A stretch of DNA of 64,000 bases from an uncultured Paracoccaceae bacterium (GTDB taxonomy: Bacteria; Pseudomonadota; Alphaproteobacteria; Rhodobacterales; Rhodobacteraceae). The notes under the pieces are model-generated. The model made no database searches. It worked only from the letters and a program-made list of their open reading frames with translations, and was not told the DNA's origin. The stretch lies in NCBI GenBank assembly GCA_947493335.1, contig CANLQO010000002.1:496001-560000 (forward strand), in the 5' to 3' direction. Both the position numbers and the translations under genes were made by a program. Shown here one piece after another: positions 1 through 8,910 of this stretch; the first letter of the stretch is position 1, and each line of letters begins with the position of its first letter.

Positions 1-1101
1 GGCACCTTCGAACGCGGCATTCGACGCGCTGAGTTCGATGTCGAGTGAATCCAGTCCGGCCTCTTTGAGGTAGAACTTGGCCTTGTCCGCATCAAACTCG
101 AGCTGTTCCATGTCGGCGTGGTAGTACTGGTTGGCAGGGCCGATGGGCGTATCGTTGCCGACCGCACCGTGACCCAGCAGGATCTTGTCGACCAGTTCCT
201 GACGGTTGATGCCGTACTTCAGCGCGCGACGGACGTTCACATCGTTATATGGCGATGTGTCGGTCAGCATCGGGAAGCTGTAGTGCTGGTTGCCGGTCAC
301 TTCCTGAATGCGCAGGGCGGGGTTCGCCTTGAGCAGGGCTTCGGTCTTGAAGTCGATCCGGTTGATTGCGTCAACCTGACCGGTCATCAGCGCGTTCATC
401 CGCGCGGTGTTGTCGTTGATGGCAATATATTCGACCTCATCAAAGAAGCCGGCACTGTCACCTTTGTAGTGGTTTTCGTACCGCTTACCGACAAAGCGGA
501 CACCCGGATCGAAGGCCACGACGCTATAAAGGCCCGTACCGATGCCCTGCGCGATCGCGTTCTCGATGTTGCCCGCAGGGAACATCAGGATGTGATAGTC
601 GGACATCAGATAGGGGAAGTCGGCGTTGCCAGAGGCCAGCGTGAACTGCACCTGATGTTCGCCCATCTTCTTCATTTCGGTGATGGCTTCGACAATCGGC
701 TTGGCGGCCGACTTGGAATCCTCGCCCACGTGCATCTGCAGCGATTCAATCACGTCATCAGCACCAAACGGCTTGCCGTCGTGGAACGTCACGCCCTGAC
801 GCAGGTTGAACGTCCAGGTCTTGGCGTCAGCGGAAGCTTCCCAGCTTTCGGCCAGTTCGCCCTGCAGGCTGCCATCAGCGGCCACTTCGGTCAGGCAGTC
901 AAACACGCAGCCGTGCGCGGATGCGATCATGAAGATGTCCGAATGTGTCCGGCCATCCCAGCTGTCAGAGGTGTTTGCACCACCCAGACCGGCGGTCAGT
1001 TTGCCGCCACGGGTTTGTGCGCGCAGCGGCAGGCCCGTCAGGCCAAGCACACCGGCAGCAACACCGGTCTTCAATAGACCGCGTCTGCTAAATTGAGTCA
1101 T
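1..1101 (-). CDS. ABC transporter substrate-binding protein, peptide type (partial)
   Basis: Periplasmic binding protein of a peptide/opine-type ABC importer (SBP family 5, DppA/OppA-like). The gene starts at ATG 1101, behind a good ribosome site (AGGGAGA), and runs off the left edge, so the C-terminus is missing. The N-terminus carries a twin-arginine signal (SRRGLLKTG, arginines 6-7) followed by a hydrophobic stretch ending near LPLRAQT, so export through Tat is likely. The visible part shows typical family motifs: 'TFHDGKPF', 'NVRRALKYGINRQELVDK' and 'FDADKAKFYLKEAG'. It is the last gene of a minus-strand operon (permease, permease, double ATPase, binding protein), with 77 bp between it and the ATPase gene. 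The ligand cannot be read from the sequence. Confidence 0.9.
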   Translation of the reverse strand, partial: MTQFSRRGLLKTGVAAGVLGLTGLPLRAQTRGGKLTAGLGGANTSDSWDGRTHSDIFMIASAHGCVFDCLTEVAADGSLQGELAESWEASADAKTWTFNLRQGVTFHDGKPFGADDVIESLQMHVGEDSKSAAKPIVEAITEMKKMGEHQVQFTLASGNADFPYLMSDYHILMFPAGNIENAIAQGIGTGLYSVVAFDPGVRFVGKRYENHYKGDSAGFFDEVEYIAINDNTARMNALMTGQVDAINRIDFKTEALLKANPALRIQEVTGNQHYSFPMLTDTSPYNDVNVRRALKYGINRQELVDKILLGHGAVGNDTPIGPANQYYHADMEQLEFDADKAKFYLKEAGLDSLDIELSASNAAFEGA

Positions 1102-1178
1102 CGTTTTCTCCCTAGTTTACGATACGGGGCGTTCTGCGCCCACTTTGATCATCCCGCCCTAAGCGGGGGTGATTCGGA

Positions 1179-2822
1179 TTACATCTTATCAACGGCAGCG
1201 TCGCCGATGTTATCAACTCCACGTTCCTGCAGCAGATTTGTCAGCCAATCAGGGTCCATTTCCGGCACTGAGGACAACAATAGATCCGTATAGGCGTGGT
1301 GCGGTGGGGTAAACATCGCCTTCTTTTCCCCCTGCTCGACCACGCGGCCATCTTTCATCACCACTACTTCGTCGGCAATTGCACGCACGGTTGCAAGGTC
1401 GTGGGTGATGAACATGTAAGAGAGTTTGAGCTCATCCTGCAGTTTCGCCAGAAGTCGCAGAATGCCTTCGGCGACAAGCTGATCAAGGGCCGATGTGACC
1501 TCATCACAGATGATGAACTTTGGCTCTGCGGCCAGCGCGCGGGCAATGCCGATACGTTGCTTCTGGCCACCAGAAAGTTCCGAGGGCAGGCGGTTATAAT
1601 ACTGGGTCGGTTCAAGCTCGATCTGGTCCAGCAGGCTGTCGACACGCGCGCGCAGGGCTTTGCCTGTCAGACCGGTGTAGAACTGCACCGGGCGCGAGAT
1701 GATGTTGCCAATCGACATGCGCGGGTTCAGCGCGGTGTCAGCCATCTGATAGATCATCTGCGCCTGCCGCAGCTGGCTTTTGTCGCGCTTGCGGTAATCG
1801 GCGGGCAGGACGTTGCCGTCAAAGGCAATTTCGCCCGCCTTGGGCGGCAGAAGGCCGGTGATGCAACGCGCGGTCGTCGATTTACCCGACCCGGATTCGC
1901 CCACGACCGCCACGGTGCGGCCTTCGTGGATGTCAAAGCTGACGTCATGCAGCACCGGAACGGTGCCATAGGCCGCATCGACATTACGCACCGACACAAC
2001 GGGCACCGCACCCGTATTCACGGCCGGCTTGGTCGGGCGCTCAAAGCTGCGCACGGCCCAAAGGCTTTTCGTGTATTCCTGCGTTGGCGCGGCCAGCATC
2101 GTGCGGGTATCGGCGGTTTCAACCTCATCCCCTTTCAGCAGCACTTTGATCTGGTCGGCCATTTGCGCCACGACAGCCAGATCGTGGGTGATGTAGATCG
2201 CGGCGGTGTCATATTCCTCGACGATTTCCCGGATCGATGCGAGCACCTCGATCTGCGTGGTCACATCCAGCGCGGTGGTCGGCTCGTCAAAGATAATCAG
2301 GTCAGGCCGGCAGGCCATGGCCATTGCCGTCATGGCGCGCTGCAATTGCCCGCCCGAGACCTGATGCGGATAGCGAAATCCGATCTCGTCGGGGTTGGGC
2401 AGGCGCAACTTGCCGTAAAGCTCGACCCCATCGGCGATACTGTCGGCCTTGGACATCACGCCATGTTGGGTCGGCCCCTCATAATGCTGTTCAATGATCC
2501 GGTGTGCGGGGTTAAACGACGCGGCCGCAGATTGCGCCACATAGGCGATGCGCTTGCCCAAAAGGCCACGCTTCACCGCGGCAGAGGCATTCACAAGGTC
2601 AATGCCGTCAAATTCGACCGACCCGCTACTGATCCGCACGCCGTCCCGGGTGAATCCCATCGCGGCCAGACCCAGCGTGGACTTGCCAGCACCGGATTCT
2701 CCGATCAGGCCCAGCACCTCGCCCTTTTGCAGGGTCAGATCGACGCCATTGATAATCGGGTTCCACTGTTCGTCAGAACGCCCCTCAAGACGGATATCGC
2801 GGATTTTGAGAAGTGTGCTCAT
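1179..2822 (-). CDS. Peptide-type ABC transporter, fused double ATP-binding protein
   Basis: Cytoplasmic ATPase that drives the neighbouring permeases; it is a DppD-DppF style fusion of two nucleotide-binding domains in one 547-residue chain. Domain 1 has Walker A GESGAGKST at 41-49, signature VSGGQLQR near 155-162 and Walker B LIIFDEPT near 175-182. Domain 2 has Walker A GESGSGKST at 308-316, signature LSGGQKQR at 416-423 and Walker B FIICDEVT near 436-443, where the usual DEPT is DEVT. Both halves keep the H-loop ITHDL. Its ATG overlaps the upstream permease stop by 4 bp, so the two are translationally coupled. Family (Opp/Dpp/Nik) is certain; substrate is not. Confidence 0.93.
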   Translation of the reverse strand: MSTLLKIRDIRLEGRSDEQWNPIINGVDLTLQKGEVLGLIGESGAGKSTLGLAAMGFTRDGVRISSGSVEFDGIDLVNASAAVKRGLLGKRIAYVAQSAAASFNPAHRIIEQHYEGPTQHGVMSKADSIADGVELYGKLRLPNPDEIGFRYPHQVSGGQLQRAMTAMAMACRPDLIIFDEPTTALDVTTQIEVLASIREIVEEYDTAAIYITHDLAVVAQMADQIKVLLKGDEVETADTRTMLAAPTQEYTKSLWAVRSFERPTKPAVNTGAVPVVSVRNVDAAYGTVPVLHDVSFDIHEGRTVAVVGESGSGKSTTARCITGLLPPKAGEIAFDGNVLPADYRKRDKSQLRQAQMIYQMADTALNPRMSIGNIISRPVQFYTGLTGKALRARVDSLLDQIELEPTQYYNRLPSELSGGQKQRIGIARALAAEPKFIICDEVTSALDQLVAEGILRLLAKLQDELKLSYMFITHDLATVRAIADEVVVMKDGRVVEQGEKKAMFTPPHHAYTDLLLSSVPEMDPDWLTNLLQERGVDNIGDAAVDKM

Positions 2823-4021
2823 TCCTTCAACCCCGATGATTTGTGCAGCATCCAGTCGACCACAAAGTTGACGGCGACGGTCAGCAGCGCGATGGCACCC
2901 GCAGCCAAAAGCGGTGTGACAGCGGCCAGCGGCGCGAATTGGGCAAAGTTGATGAAGGGCGCCAGATCACGCACCATCGTGCCCCAGTCGGCCAGAGGCG
3001 GCTGGATACCCACGCCAAGGAAAGACAGCGCCGCAATGGTCAGGAACACAAAGCAGAACCGCAAACCGAATTCGGCCAGAAGCGGTGCAGTGGCGTTGGG
3101 CAGGATTTCACGGAAAACCAGATAGCCCAGCCCCTCGCCGCGCAGCTTGGCGGCCTCGATATAATCCATCACCACGATGTTCAGCGCCACAGCGCGCGCC
3201 AGTCGGTAGACGCGGGTGCTGTCGATCACGGCGATAATCACCACCATGAAGAAGGTCAGCGGAATGCCCAAACGCGGCGCCCAGACAGAGGCGATGGTCA
3301 TCAGCAAAAGCGCAAAAATCAGCGACGGGATCGCCATCAGCACGTCAACGCCTCGCGACAAAAGCTGGTCCAGCCAACCCCCGAGCGTCGCCGCCAGAAA
3401 GCCCAGCGTCACACCGATCACAAAGGCCAGAAGTGTGGTGACAAAGGCAATGCCCACCGTGTTCTGCGCGCCATAGATCAGGCGGCTCAGGATATCGCGG
3501 CCGATATTGTCCGTGCCAAGTGGGTAATCCGGATTGCCGCCCAGCGCCGGGTCACCACCGGGCAGAACGTTGGCGGCACCCAAAATCTCGGCCTGACCAT
3601 AGGGTGCGATCGCGCCCGCAAAAATCGCGACGATTGAATACAGGATGATGACGAGGATGCCGAAGGATGCGGTCAGTGGCATGGACCGAAAGAGTTTGCG
3701 GCTCCAGGCGCTGCCTACGTATTTGCCGAATTGCTTGAAAGCAAAAGCCGCGATCATCGCGATTATCAGCCCCTGCACGGCCCAGCGGAAGAACATGACA
3801 GATGCGACAGCAACGCCCTGTTCGGTCTGCGTCGGCTGAAAGTAGAACCGCACGGCCCAGATCAGCAATGCCGCGCCAAAGACATAACCAAAGGCCACGC
3901 TGAGCGGCATATCCCGAAAGCCGGGCGCATTGCTTGTGGCCTTTTGACCGGCCCAGCGGAATGCCCAGGCCACGGCCAGAATAGCCAGCAGGACACCCGC
4001 AATCCAAAGTATCGTCATCAT
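2819..4021 (-). CDS. Peptide-type ABC transporter permease (DppC-like, long N-terminus)
   Basis: Inner-membrane permease subunit of the importer, 400 residues. The C-terminal 270 residues are a normal DppC/OppC domain: 'NPDYPLGTDNIGRDILSRLIYG' like loop, and the EAA-type loop around 'YIEAAKLRGEGLGYLVFREILPNA'-like residues that contacts the ATPase. About 115 residues lie in front of the usual first membrane segment and contain roughly three extra hydrophobic segments (near 3-21, 47-61 and 76-93); DppC proteins are normally near 300 residues. Two consecutive ATG codons (4021, 4018) could serve as start; both overlap the stop of the upstream permease. Operon context makes the role secure; the purpose of the extra segments is unknown. 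Confidence 0.9.
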   Translation of the reverse strand: MMTILWIAGVLLAILAVAWAFRWAGQKATSNAPGFRDMPLSVAFGYVFGAALLIWAVRFYFQPTQTEQGVAVASVMFFRWAVQGLIIAMIAAFAFKQFGKYVGSAWSRKLFRSMPLTASFGILVIILYSIVAIFAGAIAPYGQAEILGAANVLPGGDPALGGNPDYPLGTDNIGRDILSRLIYGAQNTVGIAFVTTLLAFVIGVTLGFLAATLGGWLDQLLSRGVDVLMAIPSLIFALLLMTIASVWAPRLGIPLTFFMVVIIAVIDSTRVYRLARAVALNIVVMDYIEAAKLRGEGLGYLVFREILPNATAPLLAEFGLRFCFVFLTIAALSFLGVGIQPPLADWGTMVRDLAPFINFAQFAPLAAVTPLLAAGAIALLTVAVNFVVDWMLHKSSGLKE

Positions 4022-5007
4022 TTGGGGTGCCTCAGACGTGGGTTGCTGAGGATCGACAGGATGTCCGCCGTCAGATTCAGCAGGATATAGGCCGCAGCGA
4101 AGATCAGGCAGCAGGCCTGCACCACGGGAATGTCACGGATTTTCACGCTGTCCACGAATAGCTGGCCGATGCCGGGGTAGACAAAGACCACCTCGACGAC
4201 GACCACACCTGTGATCAGATAGGCAAGGTTCAGCGCGATCACGTTGATGATCGGGGCCAGCGCGTTGGGCAGGGCATGTTTGACGATCACCCGCATCGGC
4301 GACATGCCTTTGAGCCGCGCCATTTCAATATAGGGTGAGGCCAGCAGGTTGATGATCGCCGCACGAGTCATGCGCATCATATGCGCGGTCACGACAAGCG
4401 TCAGCGTCAGCGCGGGCAGCAGGCTTTTCTCGACCCGCTCGCTAAAGGGCATGCCTTCGTAAATGTTCGAAAGGCTGGGCAAGAGTGGGTTGAGCACGGC
4501 AAGGAACAGGATCAGCACATAGGCCATGAAGAATTCAGGGCTGGAGATCGAGCTAAGCGTTGTGATGTTCGCCACGCGGTCAAACACCGAGTTGCGGAAC
4601 AGGGCCGCCATGACACCCAGCGTCACCGCCACAGGTACCGCGATCATCGCAGTGACAGAGGCCAGAAAAAGTGTGTTCGAGAGGCGCGGTGCAATCTGGT
4701 CGATCACGCCGACATCACCGGCCCCGCCCAGATTGGTGCGAAAGTTCAGCTGCGCAAAGCTCACGCCCAGATCACCGCGCAGGATACCCCCCAGCCAGCC
4801 AAAGTAGCGCACGATCAGAGGTTCATCCAAACCCAGATCGCGCCGGATGGTGGCAACCGCCTCGGGCGTCGCACCTTGTCCAAGGATGAGTTCTGCAAAA
4901 TCACCGGGAAGGGCGTTGACTGCCAGAAAGATAACGATGGATACAACCAGAAGCGTCAGCAGCCCCAATAGCAGGCGCTGCATGATAATCGTCGCGACAT
5001 TTCCCAA
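4018..5007 (-). CDS. Peptide-type ABC transporter permease (DppB-like)
   Basis: Inner-membrane permease, 329 residues, normal length for DppB/OppB. The N-terminal segment around 9-28 is the conserved first helix, followed by the periplasmic loop 'LGLDEPLIVRYFGWLGGILRGDLG'-type region, and the EAA loop near 'EMARLKGMSPMRVIVKHALPNAL'-type residues. It is the first gene of the importer operon. The longest frame starts with TTG at 5007 (preceded by GGGGACAG); an in-frame ATG at 4983 is the alternative but would remove the residues that usually precede the first helix. No strong promoter can be pointed out in the 57 bp that separate it from pip upstream. Confidence 0.9.
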   Translation of the reverse strand: MGNVATIIMQRLLLGLLTLLVVSIVIFLAVNALPGDFAELILGQGATPEAVATIRRDLGLDEPLIVRYFGWLGGILRGDLGVSFAQLNFRTNLGGAGDVGVIDQIAPRLSNTLFLASVTAMIAVPVAVTLGVMAALFRNSVFDRVANITTLSSISSPEFFMAYVLILFLAVLNPLLPSLSNIYEGMPFSERVEKSLLPALTLTLVVTAHMMRMTRAAIINLLASPYIEMARLKGMSPMRVIVKHALPNALAPIINVIALNLAYLITGVVVVEVVFVYPGIGQLFVDSVKIRDIPVVQACCLIFAAAYILLNLTADILSILSNPRLRHPK

Positions 5008-5064
5008 AGTCTGTCCCCAAGTGGCCGTAGCCTTACCCTAACGACCAAACTGGTTCTGTAAAGG

Positions 5065-6054
5065 TTAAAGGCCCAATACTTTGGGATTGCTCGCAAACCT
5101 GTCCATTGTGCGCACTAATTCGGCACTGATGCCCGGTTCAGACAGCGCGTGCCCGGCGCGCCCGATCATGTGAAGCCGCGCATTCGGCAGCGCCGCTGCG
5201 AGGCGATGGGCAGAGACTGGCGGGCAGATCATATCGAACCGGCCCTGTACGATCACCGCGGGCAAATGCGCGATCCGGTCAAGGCAATCCATGATCTGGC
5301 GGTCCGGCCCCAGAAAGCCATCGTTGTGAAAATAGTGGTTTTCAAGCCGGGCAAAGGCGCGGGCATAATCGGCGGGGCTTTCACCGCTGACGCCATCGCT
5401 GCCCATTGCCGCAAGCGCATTTTCCCACGTGGCCCAGGCCCGGGCGTAGCGGATTTCCTGTATCCGGTCACCGCTGAACAGCCGCCGGTGATAAGCAGCA
5501 ATCATATCGTCCCGCTCATCCCTTGGGATCAGCTTTTCGAACCGATCCCAAAGGTCAGGCCAGAACCGGCCAGCCCCACCGCCATAGAACCAGTCAAGCT
5601 CTGGCCGGGTCATCAGGAAAACGCCGCGCAGCACAAAGGCAATCACCCTCTCTGGGTGGCTTTGCCCGTAGATCAGCGCCAGGGTCGCCCCCCAGCTGCC
5701 GCCAAAGACGATCCAGCGGTCGATCCCAAGCGTCTTGCGGATCAGCTCGATATCATCGACCAGATGCCATGTTGTGTTGTGCTCTACGCTGGCATGGGGC
5801 CGCGACCGGCCACAGCCACGCTGATCAAACAGGATTACGCGATAGACGTTTGGATCGAAGTAGCGGCGCATCGCCGGGCTGCACCCGCCCCCCGGCCCAC
5901 CATGCAGCACCACCACGGGGATTCCATCAGGATTGCCGCATTGTTCGACATAAACCCGGTGGCCGTCGCCAACGTCCAGCATCCGCTGATCGAACGGGTC
6001 AATCGGCGAATATAAATACGCGGTTGCGCTCTTTTGGCTCAGGACCTTATCCAT
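5065..6054 (-). CDS. pip: Proline iminopeptidase
   Basis: Cytoplasmic alpha/beta-hydrolase that removes N-terminal proline from peptides (peptidase family S33), 329 residues with the chosen start. The oxyanion region HGGPGGGCSP, the nucleophile elbow GGSWG (Ser), the acid in 'GRFDMICPP' and the His in 'GRAGHALSEPG' are all present. I chose ATG 6054 (MDKVLSQKS) rather than ATG 6090, because 6090 has no ribosome site and its first 12 residues do not look like the family. Immediately upstream of 6054 sits CCTATATAGG, a possible -10 element so close that the message could be nearly leaderless. Diverges from ubiG. A peptide transporter next door fits a role in peptide use. Confidence 0.9.
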   Translation of the reverse strand: MDKVLSQKSATAYLYSPIDPFDQRMLDVGDGHRVYVEQCGNPDGIPVVVLHGGPGGGCSPAMRRYFDPNVYRVILFDQRGCGRSRPHASVEHNTTWHLVDDIELIRKTLGIDRWIVFGGSWGATLALIYGQSHPERVIAFVLRGVFLMTRPELDWFYGGGAGRFWPDLWDRFEKLIPRDERDDMIAAYHRRLFSGDRIQEIRYARAWATWENALAAMGSDGVSGESPADYARAFARLENHYFHNDGFLGPDRQIMDCLDRIAHLPAVIVQGRFDMICPPVSAHRLAAALPNARLHMIGRAGHALSEPGISAELVRTMDRFASNPKVLGL

Positions 6055-6108
6055 ATCAGACCTATATAGGGCGTATGAGACGGAAACCATGACACGCGGG
6101 CGAAGGCA

Positions 6109-6846
6109 ATGACCACCGACACAATCGACCCTTCAGAAATCGCCAAGTTTGAGGCGATGGCCGCCGAATGGTGGGACCCGGCGGGCAAGTTCAAGCCGTT
6201 GCACATGATGAATCCGGTACGTCTGGACTATAGCACAGGTCAAATCGCGGCTGAGTTTGACCGCGACCTCAGCCAGTCCAAGCCGTTTGAGGGGCTGCAC
6301 ATTCTGGATATCGGCTGCGGCGGCGGCTTGCTGTGCGAACCGATGGCGCGACTGGGCGCGACGGTTGTTGGTGTGGATGCCGCCCCGCGCAATATTCCGG
6401 TGGCAAAGATCCACGCGGAGCAATCCGGGCTGGACATCGACTATCGCGTCGGCACGGCAGAGGCGATGGCCGCGGCGGGCGAACAATTCGACGTCGTCCT
6501 GAACATGGAGGTCGTCGAACACGTGGCCGACCCCTTGGGCTATCTGACCGCGTGTCAGCAACTTCTGAAGCCCGGCGGACTGCATCTGTGCTCCACGATC
6601 AACCGCAATCCCAAAAGCTTTGCGATGGCAATTGTGGGCGCGGAATACGTGATGCGCTGGTTGCCCAAGGGCACGCATGAATGGAACAAGTTCATCACCC
6701 CGGATGAGCTGTTCGCTCTGCTTGAACAGGCCGGGCTGACGCCCGTGGACCGCAAGGGCTATGTCTTTAACTTCCTCAGCTTCACCTGGGGCATGTCAGA
6801 TCGCGATCTGTCGGTGAACTACGTCACCGCCGCGACGAAACCCTAG
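6109..6846 (+). CDS. ubiG: Ubiquinone biosynthesis O-methyltransferase
   Basis: SAM-dependent methyltransferase that performs both O-methylations in ubiquinone synthesis (2-polyprenyl-6-hydroxyphenol and 3-demethylubiquinol). 245 residues, normal length. The family signature is clear: N-terminal [16 protein letters not shown], motif I LDIGCGGG at 66-73, acidic end of strand 2 VVGVDA, and '[11 protein letters not shown]' later on. Its stop TAG shares the palindrome CTAG with the stop of the convergent GNAT gene. Diverges from pip with a 54-bp spacer. Confidence 0.96.
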   Translation: MTTDTIDPSEIAKFEAMAAEWWDPAGKFKPLHMMNPVRLDYSTGQIAAEFDRDLSQSKPFEGLHILDIGCGGGLLCEPMARLGATVVGVDAAPRNIPVAKIHAEQSGLDIDYRVGTAEAMAAAGEQFDVVLNMEVVEHVADPLGYLTACQQLLKPGGLHLCSTINRNPKSFAMAIVGAEYVMRWLPKGTHEWNKFITPDELFALLEQAGLTPVDRKGYVFNFLSFTWGMSDRDLSVNYVTAATKP

Positions 6847-7625
6847 TATCCTTTCAGCAGGACGCCGGTGATCGTCTCTGTATGGGCAAAGCCCATGCGG
6901 CGATAAAGCCGCCCGGCGTCACCATCCGCGTCTGCCACGATGACCGGGGTCGCATGGGGCGCACGGTCCAAAGCCCAAAAGCAGCAATGCCGCAAAAGTG
7001 CAGCGCAAATGCCGCGCCGCCGGTGGCTTTGGCGGGTTTCAACGTGCTGGTAGCGCGCGACAGCGGCATCGTGAAAGATGCCCATCTGCGCCACCAGCAG
7101 GTCACCCTCAAACGCACCGAACCACTGGCCGAGGTCGCGGGCAACCTGTTGCCGCCGCCCGGCACTGCGTCGTTGCAGATAGCCGATGTGGCTGTCGGCA
7201 GGGTGGCCCTCTTCCACGCCAATCTCCAGCGAAAGCGCAAGCGCCTGCCCCCAATCCGCCTCAGACAGCAAGGGGCGCAGGGTGATGCCTTTGGGCGGCT
7301 CTGCCGGAGAAATTTCGCCTGTAAGCGTCAGCGCGTCGCAGACGTCCCGTTCATAGCCCACGGCCTCGAACGGCGGGGCGGCTTCGCTGGCGACCAACCC
7401 AGGAACATCCCAAACCATGGCGCGGTGTTTGGCGTCTGGAAAATGCGCGGTAAAGGCGGCCTCTGCCGAGGCGACGTCAATATCGGTGTGTTTCAGGATC
7501 AACTGGTTGCCCATCCAGAAATCCGGCTCTGCCGGGGTTTCCTGCACCCAATAGTCGCCGTGATCGATCAGCCGGGTCAGCCCGTCCATGACGAGCAGCT
7601 CACTGCGCAGCGCGAGCGACTTCAT
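6843..7625 (-). CDS. GNAT family N-acetyltransferase
   Basis: Predicted acetyl-CoA dependent N-acetyltransferase, 260 residues. The recognisable GNAT fold is in the C-terminal half: a beta-strand then the acetyl-CoA binding loop '[13 protein letters not shown]' (motif A, near residues 200-213) and the later '[15 protein letters not shown]' region (motif B). The N-terminal ~120 residues are a second, less conserved lobe seen in two-domain GNAT proteins. Substrate unknown. Last gene of a tightly packed minus-strand run starting at comF; its start overlaps the MarR gene stop by 4 bp, so it may be under MarR influence. Confidence 0.8.
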   Translation of the reverse strand: MKSLALRSELLVMDGLTRLIDHGDYWVQETPAEPDFWMGNQLILKHTDIDVASAEAAFTAHFPDAKHRAMVWDVPGLVASEAAPPFEAVGYERDVCDALTLTGEISPAEPPKGITLRPLLSEADWGQALALSLEIGVEEGHPADSHIGYLQRRSAGRRQQVARDLGQWFGAFEGDLLVAQMGIFHDAAVARYQHVETRQSHRRRGICAALLRHCCFWALDRAPHATPVIVADADGDAGRLYRRMGFAHTETITGVLLKGY

Positions 7626-8059
7626 TCCGACAACTTGGACCGCAAGGCCCGCAGGACCGGCAAGGTGGTCTTGACCCGATCTTCGCCAACGGTGCTGACA
7701 ACATCAGAGATGATCGGCGCAATGGCTGACAATGCGGCATCCCGCGCCGACAGGCCCGAAGGACTGATCGAGACCATCTTGCGCCGGGCATCATCCCAAT
7801 CAGGGCGAATATGAATCCATCCGGCCCATTCCAGTTTTGTGAGCGTGTTGGTCATCGCCCCGCGCGTCAGATGAAAGGATTTCGCCAGTTGCGCTGGCGA
7901 TTTTTCAGAAGTGCTATGCGCCAGATGGTTCAGCACCATGAAGTGCGACAGTTCCATCCCCTTGGGCAGGACGCGCGCGACGCTCATCCGGGCAAGCTGA
8001 TCAACAGCCAGCAGTTCTGAAAAAAGCGAGACGGCTAGATTCTGGTTTGGGTCGGTCAT
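7622..8059 (-). CDS. MarR family transcriptional regulator
   Basis: Small winged-helix regulator, 145 residues, usual MarR length. The helix-turn-helix covers about 45-95 ('QLAKSFHLTRGAMTNTLTKLEWAGW') followed by the wing with the typical D-x-R motif in 'RPDWDDARRKMVSIS'. MarR proteins bind DNA as dimers and usually respond to small phenolic or oxidising ligands. Here it sits in mid-operon between a nitrilase-type hydrolase (overlap 1 bp, TGATG) and a GNAT gene (overlap 4 bp). Target promoters are not evident. Confidence 0.88.
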   Translation of the reverse strand: MTDPNQNLAVSLFSELLAVDQLARMSVARVLPKGMELSHFMVLNHLAHSTSEKSPAQLAKSFHLTRGAMTNTLTKLEWAGWIHIRPDWDDARRKMVSISPSGLSARDAALSAIAPIISDVVSTVGEDRVKTTLPVLRALRSKLSE

Positions 8060-8910
8060 CAGGGTCCTGCAAACGGGCGATCATGCGACAGCGATGGAAC
8101 GCGGCTGCGTGCTTGTGCCACTTCCCCAAGGTCCAGATCAACCGTTGCGATGCCTGTCGCGGTGCCCATGTCCAAAATGACCTCTCCCCATGGGTTCACC
8201 ACCATGGAATGCCCAAATGTCTGGCGCGGCGCGCCTGCGGGCTTTGAGGGGTCATCCGGTATCGTCACATGATCGCCGGTTTGGGCGGCAGCAATCACGA
8301 AGCATCCCGTTTCAATCGCGCGCGCCCGCAAAAGCGGTTCCCAGTGGGCGGCACCCGTGGTGCGCAGAAAGGCGGCGGGCACCAACAGGATATCGGCCCC
8401 GGCCTGCGCGAGCAGACGATAGAGATGCGGAAACCGCAGGTCATAGCAGACCGTCAGGCCAAGTGCCGCTTGCGGCATCCGGGCCAGCACTGCGCGTTCG
8501 CCGGGGCGATACCCGGCGGATTCGCGGAAATGTTCGGTGGCAGAGACCTGCACGTCAAACATGTGGATTTTATCGTATTCTGCGACGATCTCGCCCTGAT
8601 CCGAGATCAGAAAGGACCTGTTGGCAAAGCGCCCGTCAGGATCCCCGGTTTTCAGCGCCAGTGATCCCAGCGCGATCCAAACGTCGTTCTCTTTCGCTGC
8701 CCTGCGCATTGCGGCCAGCGTCGGGTCATTATCCTGACGCGACAGCACGGCCCGCTGCCGTTCCCGGCTTTGCGAGATGCAGTTCGTCACCTCTGGTGTG
8801 CAGATCAGTGTCGCGCCATCAGCCGCCGCGTCATTTACCAACGACAGGGTCGTCTTGAGGTTGGCGGCGGGGTCCTCCCCCACCGACAGTTGGAGGAGGG
8901 CAACCCTCAT
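8059..8910 (-). CDS. Carbon-nitrogen hydrolase (nitrilase superfamily, NIT1-like)
   Basis: Cytoplasmic amidase of the nitrilase superfamily, 283 residues. The catalytic triad is intact: Glu40 in CTPEVTN, Lys114 in EYDKIHMFDV, Cys155 in LTVCYDLRFP. The 'FDV...ESAGYRPGE' segment and the C-NRFP-type motif place it with NIT1/NitFhit-type proteins, which in other organisms hydrolyse deaminated glutathione or omega-amides; that substrate is by family analogy only. The gene overlaps grxC (ATGA) upstream. The link to glutaredoxin agrees with a glutathione-related repair role. Confidence 0.88.
   Translation of the reverse strand: MRVALLQLSVGEDPAANLKTTLSLVNDAAADGATLICTPEVTNCISQSRERQRAVLSRQDNDPTLAAMRRAAKENDVWIALGSLALKTGDPDGRFANRSFLISDQGEIVAEYDKIHMFDVQVSATEHFRESAGYRPGERAVLARMPQAALGLTVCYDLRFPHLYRLLAQAGADILLVPAAFLRTTGAAHWEPLLRARAIETGCFVIAAAQTGDHVTIPDDPSKPAGAPRQTFGHSMVVNPWGEVILDMGTATGIATVDLDLGEVAQARSRVPSLSHDRPFAGP

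Noticed and set aside
1296-3125. Long 609-codon open frame on the plus strand opposite the ABC ATPase
   Set aside because: It is antisense to a well-supported ATPase, rich in His/Arg/Gly runs, with no recognisable domain; high third-position GC produces such mirror frames.
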